This document shows positions 34,305 to 46,239 of a stretch of 64,000 bases of DNA, in pieces. The DNA is taken from the NCBI GenBank assembly GCA_023014335.1, contig JAECYW010000001.1:992001-1056000 (forward strand), given 5' to 3'. A program made the position numbers and the translations under genes. The first letter of the stretch is position 1. Each line of letters begins with the position of its first letter. The notes under the pieces were generated by a model, which saw nothing but the letters and a program-made list of their open reading frames with translations, was not told the origin of the DNA and did not search any database. Origin of the DNA: Galerina marginata. Taxonomy: Eukaryota; Basidiomycota; Agaricomycetes; Agaricales; Galerinaceae.

Positions 34305-37001
34305 ATGCCAGTCGCTGTCACCTCACCACGAACTCTGTACGATAAAATTTGGGACGATCACGTCGTGTAGGTCATCAGTTCAAACAAAATCAAACACACT
34401 GAGCCCTTTCCTCCTTAACAGCGACGTCAAGGAGGATGGTTTAGCGCTCGTTTATATTGACCGGTAGGTTCTACACAGCTAGCTGGGATGTCTGCCTGAT
34501 GGGGTATTACAGACATCTTGTTCACGAAGTGACCAGCCCGCAAGCTTTTGAGGGACTGTGAGTTCAAGCAGATACTCCCTACCTTTCGGTGACCTCATTG
34601 ATCCCGCGACAGCCGCAATGCAGGGCGACCGGTTCGCCGACCAGACTGCACGCTGGCCACCGTTGATCACAACGTTCCGTACGTCCAAGAGGACTATTAC
34701 TTGCCTATTGTTCTCAAGTTCACGACCTCTATGCAGCACGGTCTCTCGCAAAAATTTCCAATCGGTGGAAACATTTATTACTGAGCCGGATTCACGGGCC
34801 CAATGTGCTGCCCTGGAAGATAATGTAAAAGAGTTCGGGCTGACATATTTCGGAATGAAAGACCGACGCCAAGGTGCTTCAACCTGCTATCTATTCGATC
34901 TCTATTTTATCTAACCCTGGTCGATAGGCATCGTGCATGTTATTGGTCCTGAACAAGGGTTTACAGTGCGTTATTAAACAATTCAAGACCAAACATACGA
35001 TACTGAATCTCCTCTAGTTGCCTGGAATTACTTGTGTATGCGGGGATTCACATACATCAAGTGAGTCCAATTACCACCCAGCTAATATAGATGGAATGTA
35101 ATCCGTTGTTTAGCACACGGCGCCTTTGGTTCTCTCGCTTTCGGAATCGGTACATCCGAGGTCGAGCATGTCTTAGCTACCCAAACTCTCCTGCAAAAGA
35201 AGGGTAAGAATATGCGAATCACTGTCGACGGCGAACTCCATGAAGGTGTCACCTCAAAGGACGTGATCCTCCACATTATTGGCGTCATCGGGACCGCTGG
35301 AGGCACTGGTTGCGTTATTGAGTACGCCGGTTCTGTCTTCCGCGGTTTCAGTGTGGAGGCGCGCATGAGTGTGTGCAACATGAGTATTGAGGCCGGTGCT
35401 CGTGCCGGAATGGTCGCTCCTGATGAAGTGACATTTAACTATCTTCGTGGTCGTCCTTTGGCTCCCAAAGGCGAGGAATGGGATCGCGCAGTCGCGTATT
35501 GGAAGACTTTGAAGTCCGATGAAGGAGCCAAGTTCGACATCGAGGTCAACATTCCCGCTTCCGACATTATTCCAACTGTCACCTGGGGAACATCTCCTCA
35601 AGACGTTGTTCCCATCACCGGTACCGTCCCAGATCCCTCCACTATGACAGATTCTGTGAAGCGCGCGTCAGCTTTGCGCTCGTTGGCCTATATGGGTCTA
35701 GAACCCAATACTCCCATGGAAGAGATCAAAGTCGACAAGGTCTTCATTGGGTCCTGCACGAACAGTCGCATTGAAGATCTCCGGTCAGCCGTCAAGGTCA
35801 TCTTGGCCGCTGGTGCCGATGCTAAAGTTGCTCCTAACGTCCATGCCATGGTAGTTCCTGGATCGGGTATCATCAAGCAGCATGCGGAGGCAGAAGGTTT
35901 GGATGTAATCTTCAAGCGGGCTGGATTCGACTGGCGTGAGGCCGGATGCTCGATGTGTTTGGGAATGAACCCGGATCAGTTGGCACCTGGAGAACGTTGC
36001 GCGAGTACAAGCAACCGTAATTTCGAAGGCCGCCAAGGTGCAGGCGGTCGTACACACCTCCTCAGTCCAGCGATGGCTGCTGCTGCTGCCATCACAGGAA
36101 ATTTAACTGATGTCAGAAAATTCCTTGGGAAGGTAGCCGAGGCCAACATTGCAGCGGCACCAGCATTGAAGACTGTCAGCGAATTCGAGTTCATGGACGC
36201 GGCCACCGCTTCACCTACTCCAGGGGTGTCCCAAGGCAGTTCTTCTCTGCCACCATCGTCCACTCCTTCTGCAGTCGAGAAGTTTACGATTGTCAAGGGT
36301 ATCGCCGCGCCAATGCACATCGAGAACATTGATACAGACATGATTATTCCCAAACAGTTCTTAAAAACCTTGAAGCGAACTGGTCTCGCCGACGCTCTCT
36401 TCTTCGCTCTCCGAAGAGATCCAAACACTGGGAAGGAGACGGATTTCATTTTAAATCGTGCGCCATATAACCAGGCAAAGATTCTTGTTTGCACCGGCAA
36501 GAATTTCGGATGCGGAAGCTCTCGCGAACACGCACCTTGGAGTTTGTACGTCCCCTTTATTCTCGATTTCTCCACTCGGTGTTGACCTTTCCCCCTAGGA
36601 ATGACTTCGGAATCCGATGTGTCATTGCACCCAGCTTTGCCGACATCTTCCGCAACAATTCGATGCAAAATGGGATGCTTCCAGTTGCTATCCCGCAGGA
36701 CCAATGCCGCGAACTAGCCAAGGACGCAGAAGCTGGCCTTGACTTGGAAGTGGATTTGGAGAAAGAAGAGATTAGGCGATCGAACGGAGAGCCTCCTATT
36801 CCTTTCACCACTGACCCATTCCGCAGACATTGTTTGCTGAACGGTTTGGACGACATTGCCCTGACCATGCAAAGGGGCGATTCAATCGGCAGTTTCGAGA
36901 CGAGGAGGTCAGAGATGTGGCCCTGGTTGGACGGCTTTGGGTATTCAGGTAACAAGATTCCAATCGCGCCAGTGAGAAAAACGAAGAAGACGGATTGGTG
37001 A
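34305..37001 (+). CDS. LEU1: 3-isopropylmalate dehydratase (isopropylmalate isomerase)
   Basis: Interconverts 2- and 3-isopropylmalate in leucine synthesis, using a 4Fe-4S cluster. In fungi the large (LeuC) and small (LeuD) bacterial subunits are fused. The N-terminal exons read [20 protein letters not shown] and [17 protein letters not shown], then [20 protein letters not shown]. Cluster ligands are visible in [23 protein letters not shown] and [20 protein letters not shown]. The swivel domain begins [20 protein letters not shown] and includes [19 protein letters not shown] Ser/Pro-rich linker joins the two halves. About seven exons; all 2.3 kb of coding sequence is free of frameshifts, in contrast to the genes before 18 kb. 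The stop is TGA at 36999-37001. Confidence 0.96.
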
Positions 37002-37282
37002 ATAGATATTGGGGTGACCTTGTACTTGTAATAGCCTTGTCTGTACATACACGTATCATGTAGATATCGAAGCATGAGATATCTGGAATTAATGTCGTGA
37101 TGAAAACCATATGGATGACACACCGAGGCCGCATGTTTGAACAAGTTGTGGTGAACTGATGAATTGTGAACCAAAATGGACAATATTCTATTTCTTCCCT
37201 GACTACCAACGTTCATCGACATCCAGCGGCACATCTCTTGACGTGCTTTCTACCCACATTCTTCGAGCACTGATAAAGCATC

Positions 37283-39028
37283 ATGTCCACTCTGACCACA
37301 TCCCACGCGGATAACAATCCAAGCGGCAAAGGCTCGGTACCACCTACTACTCAGGCCAGCACCACCCAGATGCGCTCGGAAAAGAAGGCTTTGCCAAAGC
37401 CAATTTCGCCAGTTCTCAGTACTGCGAACCAAAACGCCCAGCAGAAGAAGATTTCTAGACGTTCTAGCAAGCCTATCATCAATTGGTTCCAGCGCAAGTT
37501 AGCAGGATCGGGCAAAGCTAAACGAACAGAAAATGTGCCTTTGAGGATTGCAGACCTTGGAATGGGTCGCAATAACTCTAATTCCGGTCGACAAATGGGT
37601 AGAATAACCTCTTCACCTCTGCCTGTTCCCGCCACCCATTACATGAAACAACAATCGAGGCCTGAAGCCGCATCTTTGGCGAGACGGAAAACGAGGTCAA
37701 TATCCCTCCATGGAGATGAAGAGTTGCGCGACTTGAGCCAATATCCAGAAGATGAAATCTCTTTGGATCAATCGTCATTGAACAGAGATTCTATTTGGTC
37801 TCCTGCAAGCGCTATGGAAGCCGATGACGATGCATCTGTTCGGCCAATACCACCCAGTTCACCGCCGTCGCCTTCACCTTCTCGCTCTTCTTCTTCTTAT
37901 CTCTCGGATCCCCGCACGTTTAGGAGCATGGCGGCTAGTACCAAACCAACCACGCTCCTCAGCATTGATCTGAATGGCAATGGCATGGCCCACATTGCCC
38001 AAGCGCCCACACCGCCACCTGCCCAGCTCAACCGTTTTGCGCCTCATGTCAGACAATCCTCATCTTTGAGCAACGCAGGTCTGTTAAGCAGTGGGGCTTC
38101 TATCACTTTCTCTGCGTTGCCAGCGGCTCAACCCTCCTCACGTCCAACGTCTTTACGGAATCCTAGTAGCTTGGGGTCAATCAGCATGAGCACCCAACAA
38201 ACCACAGCCGTCCCAATGTCTTCTGTGCAAGCACCTCTGCATACAACACACCATCCGCGAAATAACCCTCGTCCTTCGTCGCCGCCTCTTGATAATGCGT
38301 CAATGCTGACGTTGGCGTCTTCGGCATTCGGGTTACCCAATCGCCTTGGAGCACTGAATTACCCTTCTTCTGCGATTGGAGACACAGCATCGCATTATGG
38401 CGGTAGCATTACTTTCCCTGACGCGGAGAGCGCAAGCCAGTATGTTCCCGGAGATGATGATAGAATCGAAGAACGCGACTTCGACGCCAGTGTACGGGCT
38501 TTAAGGCCGAGAAGTTCGAGGAGGGGAAGTTGGGAGAGTGAAGCCAGTCGATGGAGTGCCAGGGTGCAAGGAACACCCTCATTGGCGAGGGAACGAAGCC
38601 TTTGGACCTCTAACAGCATGCGCACTGGAGGCTTCAGCACTGAAAACGGCGAGAATTACGAAAACGCTGACGATCAACAAGACGAAATTAGTGGCTCGGT
38701 TGAAGAATTCGACAAGGCCGATTCACCTTTGGGAATTCCCTTCGAAGGTGTACATATCGCGATCGAGCAACCCTCCTCACTTCCAGGCGCCAATGAAGCC
38801 AGTCGTGGTGATCTAAAGCAACCCAGGGACCTCGTCTTGCCTTCCCAAGATCAAGAGTTAGGACATGGTGTCGTACCTACTATTTCCTTGCCTCGAGCAT
38901 CTACGGACACTATCGCACTGCCCCCAGTAGCCCCAAGTGCGGGACCAATGGTTGACCAGCAAACTCACGAGAAAGAGGAAACTCGAAACGCTAATTTTGA
39001 ATCCGAGGCCCCTCCCCACCGTTTCTGA
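37283..39028 (+). CDS. Orphan Ser/Pro-rich protein, 581 residues
   Basis: One long frame without introns. Most of the product is low-complexity Ser/Pro/Thr, likely disordered, with many possible phosphorylation sites (RRSS, RSSS). A short conserved-looking block near residues 60-80, SKPIINWFQRKLAGSGKAKR, stands out as a basic amphipathic segment and may be a membrane- or partner-binding motif. Later, SASQYVPGDDDRIEERDFDA and VRALRPRSSRRGSWESEASR form a charged patch. No enzyme domain or membrane helix was seen. I infer a regulatory or scaffold role at most. It starts 281 bases after LEU1 in the same direction. Confidence 0.75.
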   Translation: MSTLTTSHADNNPSGKGSVPPTTQASTTQMRSEKKALPKPISPVLSTANQNAQQKKISRRSSKPIINWFQRKLAGSGKAKRTENVPLRIADLGMGRNNSNSGRQMGRITSSPLPVPATHYMKQQSRPEAASLARRKTRSISLHGDEELRDLSQYPEDEISLDQSSLNRDSIWSPASAMEADDDASVRPIPPSSPPSPSPSRSSSSYLSDPRTFRSMAASTKPTTLLSIDLNGNGMAHIAQAPTPPPAQLNRFAPHVRQSSSLSNAGLLSSGASITFSALPAAQPSSRPTSLRNPSSLGSISMSTQQTTAVPMSSVQAPLHTTHHPRNNPRPSSPPLDNASMLTLASSAFGLPNRLGALNYPSSAIGDTASHYGGSITFPDAESASQYVPGDDDRIEERDFDASVRALRPRSSRRGSWESEASRWSARVQGTPSLARERSLWTSNSMRTGGFSTENGENYENADDQQDEISGSVEEFDKADSPLGIPFEGVHIAIEQPSSLPGANEASRGDLKQPRDLVLPSQDQELGHGVVPTISLPRASTDTIALPPVAPSAGPMVDQQTHEKEETRNANFESEAPPHRF

Positions 39029-39940
39029 AATTTCTACCTAAACCTTCTTGCCAAGTATATCTCCGCTACGTTTTACTATATACGCCAGTCATTCTTGACT
39101 ATTACTATGATAACCTCTCGCCACATGCTGTCTGTACTTGTCTCATTTTCATTGTACACAATGCATACAGTCCGGTTTCTCTCTTGTCGCATTGCTTATG
39201 TATCTCTTCTGTACATACCATACTTTCTATCCTTTCGATTTAGCATTGCACACACACATTGTTTATACGCCAGCTGTATCTGAGATTCGTTAATTTAAAT
39301 TATTTCGTCGAAGAAGCTTAGGCTCCACCACACCTGGACAGTTGACCCGCAAGTTTAACAGCGAAGCAGCAGCCACATGACCGCGACATTTGTTGCAAAT
39401 GCCATTCATGTCATTGGCAACGGCTTGCATCCATACTCAACTACAACGGTCCGCGCAAGACGTATTAAGCTTCTTCGAGCTGTCGTGTCTTCCCTGTACA
39501 AGGTGAGCGTTGCTCTGAAGTTTTATTTTCGATTCCAAGTCCCAGTTGCTGAGCATTTGGCACTGCGTTCAAAACCTTAGAGCACCTGGCAGTCACGAGT
39601 TGAATAACGTTGAATTGTCGAACACTCATATTCAGTGTTTTACGAATCACGAAATAAGATAGCATTCGTAGCGCGAAGCACAAGAAGTCTTCTTCTTCCC
39701 GCAAGTCTCCCTTTGCTTACCCACAGGTCGAAATATTCTGACCGCGACGCATGCAACCTGGTCTTGTGGACGACTCCGCCCCATACAACGAGGGCCTTCC
39801 ATAGCTCAAACATAGATATGCCATTTTATCTTTCTGGCTTTCTGAGCTCCCCCGCGGACCTCATAAAAGGTCTCTGGACGTGGCTTTTTGGCATCCTTAC
39901 CAAGGCATTCGAACATCTTTGGCATATCGCAGGGTTCAAG
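39029..39940. other. Spacer upstream of GH125; possible extended N-terminus
   Basis: No separate gene. The GH125 frame stays open from before 39635, with an in-frame ATG at 39818 that would add a hydrophobic 41-residue extension. Confidence 0.4.
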
Positions 39941-42458
39941 ATGCGTTTTGGCTTCAGCAATATTGCAAAACTTGCAGTCGTTGCATCAGTTCTTGTGCCT
40001 AATTCTCAAGCACAATGTCCAGATTTTACGACCTACTCACAAGTGAGAGTTTCATTGCTGATTGCTGCATTGGTTGTATCCTAACCCTTTCTAGGTTCCT
40101 CATGACCCCCGCTCAACAGGACCTTTAGCTTTACCCTATATGCGGCCTGCACCTGCATGCCGTACATTTAACAGCACCGCAGTCGAGGTGAGCATTTTCT
40201 CGAAATATTAAATTCCGGACGCCAATGTAGTTCGTGCTTCCAGAAAGTCATTACCGATATGAAGTCTCTGTTAAAGGACCCCGATCTGGCAAGACTCTTC
40301 GAAAACACCTTCCCAAATACTCTTGGTAAGGCTAACTGAAAGAGACTACTGAATTCAAACGGTATTCTAATTCCTTTCAATCTGACAGACACAACTGTTA
40401 AATACTTCAGCGAGGTAGACTGCTTTTCTTACTCCACAAGGGAGTTATCTGATTATTTACCCATGATAGTCCGAAAACCTCGCTTTTATCATTACTGGGG
40501 TAAGATATCTGAACACCTTTGAGAACTTCCGACTAACCCATCTGCTAGGATATCACGTTCGTTCTCGATATGTTTCATTCATGAAAACAATCTAACGATG
40601 TTTGGCAGTGCTCAATGGCTGCGCGACACTGCTAACCAGGTCCGTAACCATGACTCGTATTTTTTCAACACTCCTAACATATCTATAACAACTTATGTAC
40701 AGTTTGCACATTATCACTCGCTACTCTCCGTCGATCCCAAACTCGCAACGCTCGTGAAGGCAGTGATCAACAATGAAGCCCGATACGTGGCCCAGTATCC
40801 TTATTGTACGAACATCTTCTGGTTTTCTTTTGTGTTTCGCTCACTTGCAGTTATTGGATATGTAGGCGGTTCTTTCCAACCCCCACCAGAGAGTGGCCTC
40901 GCGCCATCCCACAACGACTGGGCTGTTGGTGTGACAGTAAATCCGTAAGCTTATTTTTGTTGCCTGATTTGTGAAAACTTGCTCAAATTGAATGCTAGGC
41001 CTGTAAATAACCAGACGGTGTTCGAGTGCAAGGTAAAATTCAAATCCTATCGTCCGATGGTTGCACTAATAAAAATTTCTAGTACGAACTTGATTCCTTA
41101 TGCGGATTTTTGAAACTTTCAAGGTCCTACTATAACGCGACGAAAGACGCGTCCTTTATGAACGCGAACTGTCAGTATACGCTTCTGCAGATATGTGAAG
41201 TTAGTTGGACATTCATTGTCTTCAGGGCGAGCTGCAATCGACCAAATTTTCCGTGTAATCAACGAGCAATCCCAGGGCACCTTTGATGAAAACTTCAACT
41301 TCATATCTTATTATAACTGGACAGGTGGAAATGGTGCTTTATCGCCTGCAGTTAATAATCGTGGAAACGGAGAGCCTAAGGCATTTACTGGCCTTGTTGG
41401 GACACATCATCGGCCCTCAGACGACCTCAGTGCCTTTGGTATGCGCCTCTTCTATGCCGACACACGCTTTAGCTGAATGGTCTCTCTAAGCCTTCCTTAC
41501 ACCTGCAAACGCCATGCTGAGTGTTGAACTAACCAATCTCGCCCAAATTCTCGACGGCGTCGGACAACTTCGTAATGTCAGTCAACAGGCTAAGCAATGG
41601 AGTGCCAAGATTCAAGATGCCATTTGGAAAACGACGGTCTGACCACCGCCATTCGTCGTAATCCTCTATTCTAAATTTCTTTGCAGGTTGTAGACAACAT
41701 ATTCGCATATGAGACAAACGGTAAGGTTTCTGTGTTCTGCGATAGATATAGGAACCCATGTCTGATGGGCGGAAAGGCCTCGGTGGTCGCTATGTCATGG
41801 ATGACGCGAATGTCCCCGTAAGTGTTCATGGTTCATCACACCGAATCTCAATTTATTTACTCTCTTCTCTGTCAGTCCCTCCTGTCACTTCCATACCTCG
41901 GGTTTTTAGGGAAACAGCATCCGGCTTATGTCGCGACCAGGAAACTACTCCTCTCTCGCAACAATCCCTACTATTCTGCAGGGAAAACCTTCAACGGCAT
42001 AGGGTATTGCAGAACTCATTATTTATTATTTCTATTCTCACTGTATACTTTCGAAGTGGGCCGCATGTTGATCCATGGCACCCATGGTAAGCTCTCCTCG
42101 TTTTTTGATTTCCATTCTATGCTGATCCCTTTGGATGTAGGCCAATGTCCCACATCTCGGCCATCTTTGGCACTGACAACGACCAAGAAATCTTAGAATC
42201 GCTCCATATCATCGCCAACGTCAGTATGCCTCTTTTTTTCTTCTAAAATTTGTTTTGTTTCAAGTTGCTGAAGGATATTAGAACACCAATGGACTTGGTC
42301 TTATTCACGAGTCACAATCGATCTATGACCCTACATCGTACACCCGAAGCTGGTTTGCTTGGGCAAACAGTTACTTTGCAGAAATGATTTTGGACCTCGC
42401 CGACAGGAAACCTGGCCTCATCTTAAAGCAAAACAAGAGTTACAAGCCTGGTCAATAA
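39941..42458 (+). CDS. Secreted exo-alpha-1,6-mannosidase, GH125
   Basis: Trims alpha-1,6-linked mannose, probably from fungal or plant N-glycans or mannan. I choose the ATG at 39941, which gives a signal peptide MRFGFSNIAKLAVVASVLVP with cleavage near NSQA. Family marks in order: PYMRPAPACRTFNSTAVE, LFENTFPNTLDTTVKYF, FIITGDITAQWLRDTANQ, VFECKYELDSLCGFLKL, RAAIDQIFRVINEQSQG, SSPYLGFLGKQHPAY-like SLLSLPYLGF, GGRYVMDDANVPS, GPHVDPWHPWPMSHI, and NTNGLGLIHESQSIY. Length is about 500 residues. At least a dozen short introns, several phase-breaking, all with canonical signals and no frameshift. An upstream ATG at 39818 would add a hydrophobic extension and might give a membrane-anchored form. Confidence 0.88.
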
Positions 42459-42846
42459 GTGACTCTGACGATCCGATGTAATGGGGTGTAGCCAAGTGCG
42501 GTGCGGACTGTGCATGTTGAGTGCAGGGAGTCGTAGTCGTAGTTAAGATGTCTTTGCGTGTACGTATATACCGAGGGTTGATGTATAAAGTCAAGGTTCC
42601 AGCCTCCTCCGCAGCTGCAGGCGACGCGGGTCATCGACGCGCAGTGCCAGATTGAAACACGGACAAATATGAATTTCCGCATCTGTGATTGTCAGTGCCA
42701 GAACGGGACAGTTGTCCGTAACTATTTAAGTCGTCCAACTTGAACTGAAACGTATACAATAATCCCAGCATTTCCGTATGCCATTGTCCTCCAATAACTT
42801 GTAACGTTCTTGAGGAAGGCCCCCCTCCACTTTCAAGATCTGTTCA
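42459..42846. other. Spacer between GH125 and the C2-domain gene
   Basis: 3' end of GH125 and promoter of the next gene. A TATTTAAG-like site at about 42723 is possible but weak. Confidence 0.35.
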
Positions 42847-45194
42847 ATGTCTTCAACCCCCCGTGAAATCGGCACCCTCATCGTCGTTGTCCTCAGAGCA
42901 GTGAGTTCATTGCTCCAAATGCCACCATTTTTGCGCGCCCATCTGACTTTGCTGCAGAACCATCTACCGAACAAACGTCACATAGGCAAGCAAGATCCTT
43001 ATTGTCTTGTTGTTGTCAATGGCGAGAAGAGGAGGACAAAAGCCATCAAGCGTGGCGGGCAGCATCCTGAATGGGATGAAGAAGTCCGATTCACACTCTT
43101 CGAAGATGTTGACGACGTGTTAGCTCGGACTGCCCATGGAGATGGCACACCACCGCCACCTCCTCCCAAAGACGACAAAAAGAATAAGAAGATCAAAGGT
43201 GGCAAAACGATGAAGGTTGCCTGCTATGCCGACGATCCTCGCGAACCTGAGTTAATTGGAGAGACCGAAGTCGACCTTACAGAAGTTCTGACGAAAGGAG
43301 AAACCGATGGTATGTTTCCATAGGATTATGTCTCTCATGGTTCTGATGTTCTGCAGAATGGTTTACATTAAACTGCAAGGATAAATTCGCGGGGAAGGTG
43401 TATCTGGAACTAACATTTTGGTCGAACGTACGTCCCTTCACACCCACAGATACCGATATCATTCAATCATACGTCTCCTATAGGAACCTCCTCCTGAAAA
43501 AAAAATCTCTCAGAAACCCCCTAAGAACATTAAGCAATATGGTGGACCAGGCTCATTCGTTCCATCTGGCGATGCTTATGCGTCCAGTCCCGCCTCTATC
43601 AGAACAACATCTAGTGTCTACGATAGCCATTCACGTCAAAATTCAGACGTTATTCCCTCCTCGCTAAGGGCATCAAGCTCCGCTGCAAATTTGGATCTTT
43701 ACGTTCCGCCATACGAGAGGAATCGCAACCCGCAGTTGGACCACTTGGCGCAGGAATTCAGTGAATTCGGAGTTTCTGCACAGCCAAGGCGGAGAGAAAG
43801 CTTTCCTGTGGGTATTTCGCCTTTTATATATACTTTCTTATTTACGACTGTCATTCAAATAGCCCGTCCCTGGTTCATATTCCCAGACGGCTGGAATTGG
43901 CCATTCTACATTGACGCATTTCCCTGCCTACGGATACGAACAAAGCATCTCGGAAGTTGCTTCCGTTTATTCCTATGATCCTCCTAACGGGCAAGCCTCT
44001 GCACATCAATACCAAGCCTCGACAGGCACATTACACGGATATCCATCACAGACATACCAACCCGCATACGAGATGACGTCGCCGAGCACTTATCACCCTC
44101 CGGCTCGTGGTCCAAGACATAGTGTGCCCACTGCCTCATCCGGTTTTATGCCGATACCACAGTCTTCAGTTTTTGGTCCACCATCCACTCACGTTTCTGA
44201 GCCATCTGGATTTGCCCCTCCACTTTCTCATACGCCTGCGCCTATGGCATACAACTCACAATTTCATTCTTCTCCGCAAGCTGTATATCCTCCTGTGTCT
44301 CATACACCAGCTCCTTTGAATAACGGACAATACCTTCAGCATTCAACGTCTCTTTCCTTCCACCCACAACAATCTTTTCCAACATCGCAATCATACAGTT
44401 ACCCTACTTATGGCATACCCACGTCGACTTCTGCACCTCCACAGCAGTTTATTTCTTCCCCTCCAACAACTGTACCACAGGCTAATTCGGCTCCTCCACA
44501 GTTATATCCAATGTCTCCAACTCATGAAATCCCATCAGCACCGACACCTGTTCCCCATATGAATGGACAATCCGATTGGACGAACGGTCAATCACGCCCA
44601 TTGCCTCAGCAACCTCAAGTTGTATATACACACCAGCAACCGATCCAACAACAGCCGGTCCAACAGCCCTCGCAAACAATCACCGCTTCTCATTCTTTAC
44701 CGCCGCCAGGAGGGGCACCACAACCCTTGGGTTCTTATAGCCCGACTCAAGTTGGGAATGTATACCCCGCTACTAATGGATATCCGTCGGTTCCTCCACC
44801 ACCACCGCCACCACCGCCACCACCACCCCACCAATATAACACGGGTCCCACGTCGGTTTCTACAACTGGCAACCACTTGCCGGTCCCTCCTCCCCCTCCT
44901 CCGCCCAATCTCAATGCCGCTCGTCGACGTGCAAGTTTACCTCAGCCTCCTGTCACATTCCAACAACAATCCGCCTTACCGCAGCCCCCGCCACCTCCGC
45001 CCCCACCACCATCGGAATACTATGTTCATAATCCACTGCCACCACCCCCTCCGCCTCCCTTGAATTCAACGCTGAATTCTCATCACACCACATACCAACC
45101 AGGCCCTCCCCCAAAGCCCCCACCAGTGGATGAGCACGGTCAGTGGACGCAACCTGTACTCTCCGTAGGCGAGCAGATGTCCCGAGCTTATTGA
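42847..45194 (+). CDS. C2-domain protein with polyproline tail (Inn1/Fic1-like)
   Basis: The N-terminal 150 residues are a C2 domain: GTLIVVVLRAKNLPNKRH-like start, IGKQDPYCLVVVNGEKRRTK, HPEWDEEVRFTLFED, then AGKVYLELTFWSNEPP. A loop insert DGTPPPPPPKDDKKNKKIKG sits between strands. The rest is Pro/Gln/Ser/Tyr-rich with several SH3-type polyproline stretches (PPPPPPPPPPPPP near residue 520, PPPPPPP repeats at the end) and ends DEHGQWTQPVLSVGEQMSRA. C2 plus proline-rich tail is the layout of Inn1/Fic1 ingression proteins, which couple actomyosin ring closure to septum synthesis through SH3 partners. That role is inferred from architecture. A generic C2 adaptor is the alternative. Confidence 0.72.
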
Positions 45195-45409
45195 TAGCAC
45201 AAGTGCCTGATACCTTAGAAGCCACTTTAACTCGAAATTGCTAATTTATAGCCTCATTTTACATGAAATATCAAAATTGCTTTCATCGTCGTTGTCAAAG
45301 ACTCGAAACTCATTATAGTTACAAGCTATCTTCCTGTAGAAACACAACTATGTGTATAAGCATCTTTAATATCCAATGCAGCTATTTATTGAAGTCAAGG
45401 CGACGATTC
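45195..45409. other. Convergent 3' spacer
   Basis: Short AT-rich interval between the ends of the C2-domain gene and the HIG1-like gene. Confidence 0.35.
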
Positions 45410-45937
45410 TTATCTCTCGCGCTCCACTTTGGCTGCTTTCCAGTTTGCGATTTCTGTTTCTGTACCTATGAGTCCTCTTCGAGCTAGATCAAGGCGGGCT
45501 TCTCGTCGGATGGCATTTTCTTCTCGTCTTTTTTTATTCTCATATTCATGAAGCGCAGATTCCGCTCCAAAGACAATGCCGACTATTGTAACTACAAATA
45601 TTTTTCCCAAGTGAATAATTTTTTTAGCAGCTCAATTGGACAACGCACATCCGGAAACGACAAATCCCTTGAAAGCAAGAGTTTGACGCCTGTGAATCAG
45701 CATGAAGACATATCCGAAAGGGCTTCAGTTTTATAATTTCACCTGAAGACTGGCCAGAGGTGGTGTCCAATGACAGCTAAGCCGACTCCTACAGCCATAG
45801 CACGAGCACCCCCCTAGCAGAAATCTGTCTGGTATTCAAACCTTTTGAAAAGCCAGTGGAAAATTACAGACAGCTATAGCGGCTTTCGACTGGACCTCGT
45901 AGGCTTTATCCACATCTTGTTGTCTAGCTCGAGCCAT
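45410..45937 (-). CDS. Small two-helix membrane protein, HIG1-like (tentative)
   Basis: Four exons with canonical introns give a protein of about 115 residues. It starts MARARQQDVDKAYEVQSKAA, then GGARAMAVGVGLAVIGHHLW and PVFRRQTLAFKGFVVSGFTI, VGIVFGAESALHEYENKKR, and a charged tail with IRREARLDLARRGLIGTETE. Two hydrophobic helices separated by a short basic loop, then a long charged helix, resemble HIG1-type proteins (Rcf1/Rcf2 respiratory supercomplex factors) of the inner mitochondrial membrane. That assignment rests on topology and general resemblance, not on a diagnostic motif. The start is uncertain; another short 5' exon may exist between 45937 and 46240. Confidence 0.5.
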
Positions 45938-46239
45938 CGACCAATGACTGTGGATTCGGATAGGAAAGGTTATTTGGCCTTGTTGGCGTTCTTATTCTAA
46001 AGCGAAAAAGAGATTATCTAATCCCTTCCCCACCTTCTTGAATCCTTGCACAATGGTTGAGTTTATCCAAAAATTGTTCTTCTGCCTGGATAAAATCTTT
46101 TCAGCTGCTATAGGTGAGTTTTCTCCAGTGTATGAGTCCCTTGTGTATTTTTTATATACCTCACTGCAGGATAGCTCCACTTTTTGATATATTGCCACTA
46201 CAACGCCCTCTAGGATCCATAAGCTAGCTACCTCCGACC
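45938..46239. other. Divergent promoter region
   Basis: Between the HIG1-like and RRM/WD40 genes. A possible extra 5' exon of the former cannot be ruled out. No other feature. Confidence 0.3.

Noticed and set aside
35976..36704. 242-codon minus-strand frame over LEU1
   Set aside because: Antisense to well-conserved LEU1 exons; no family marks.
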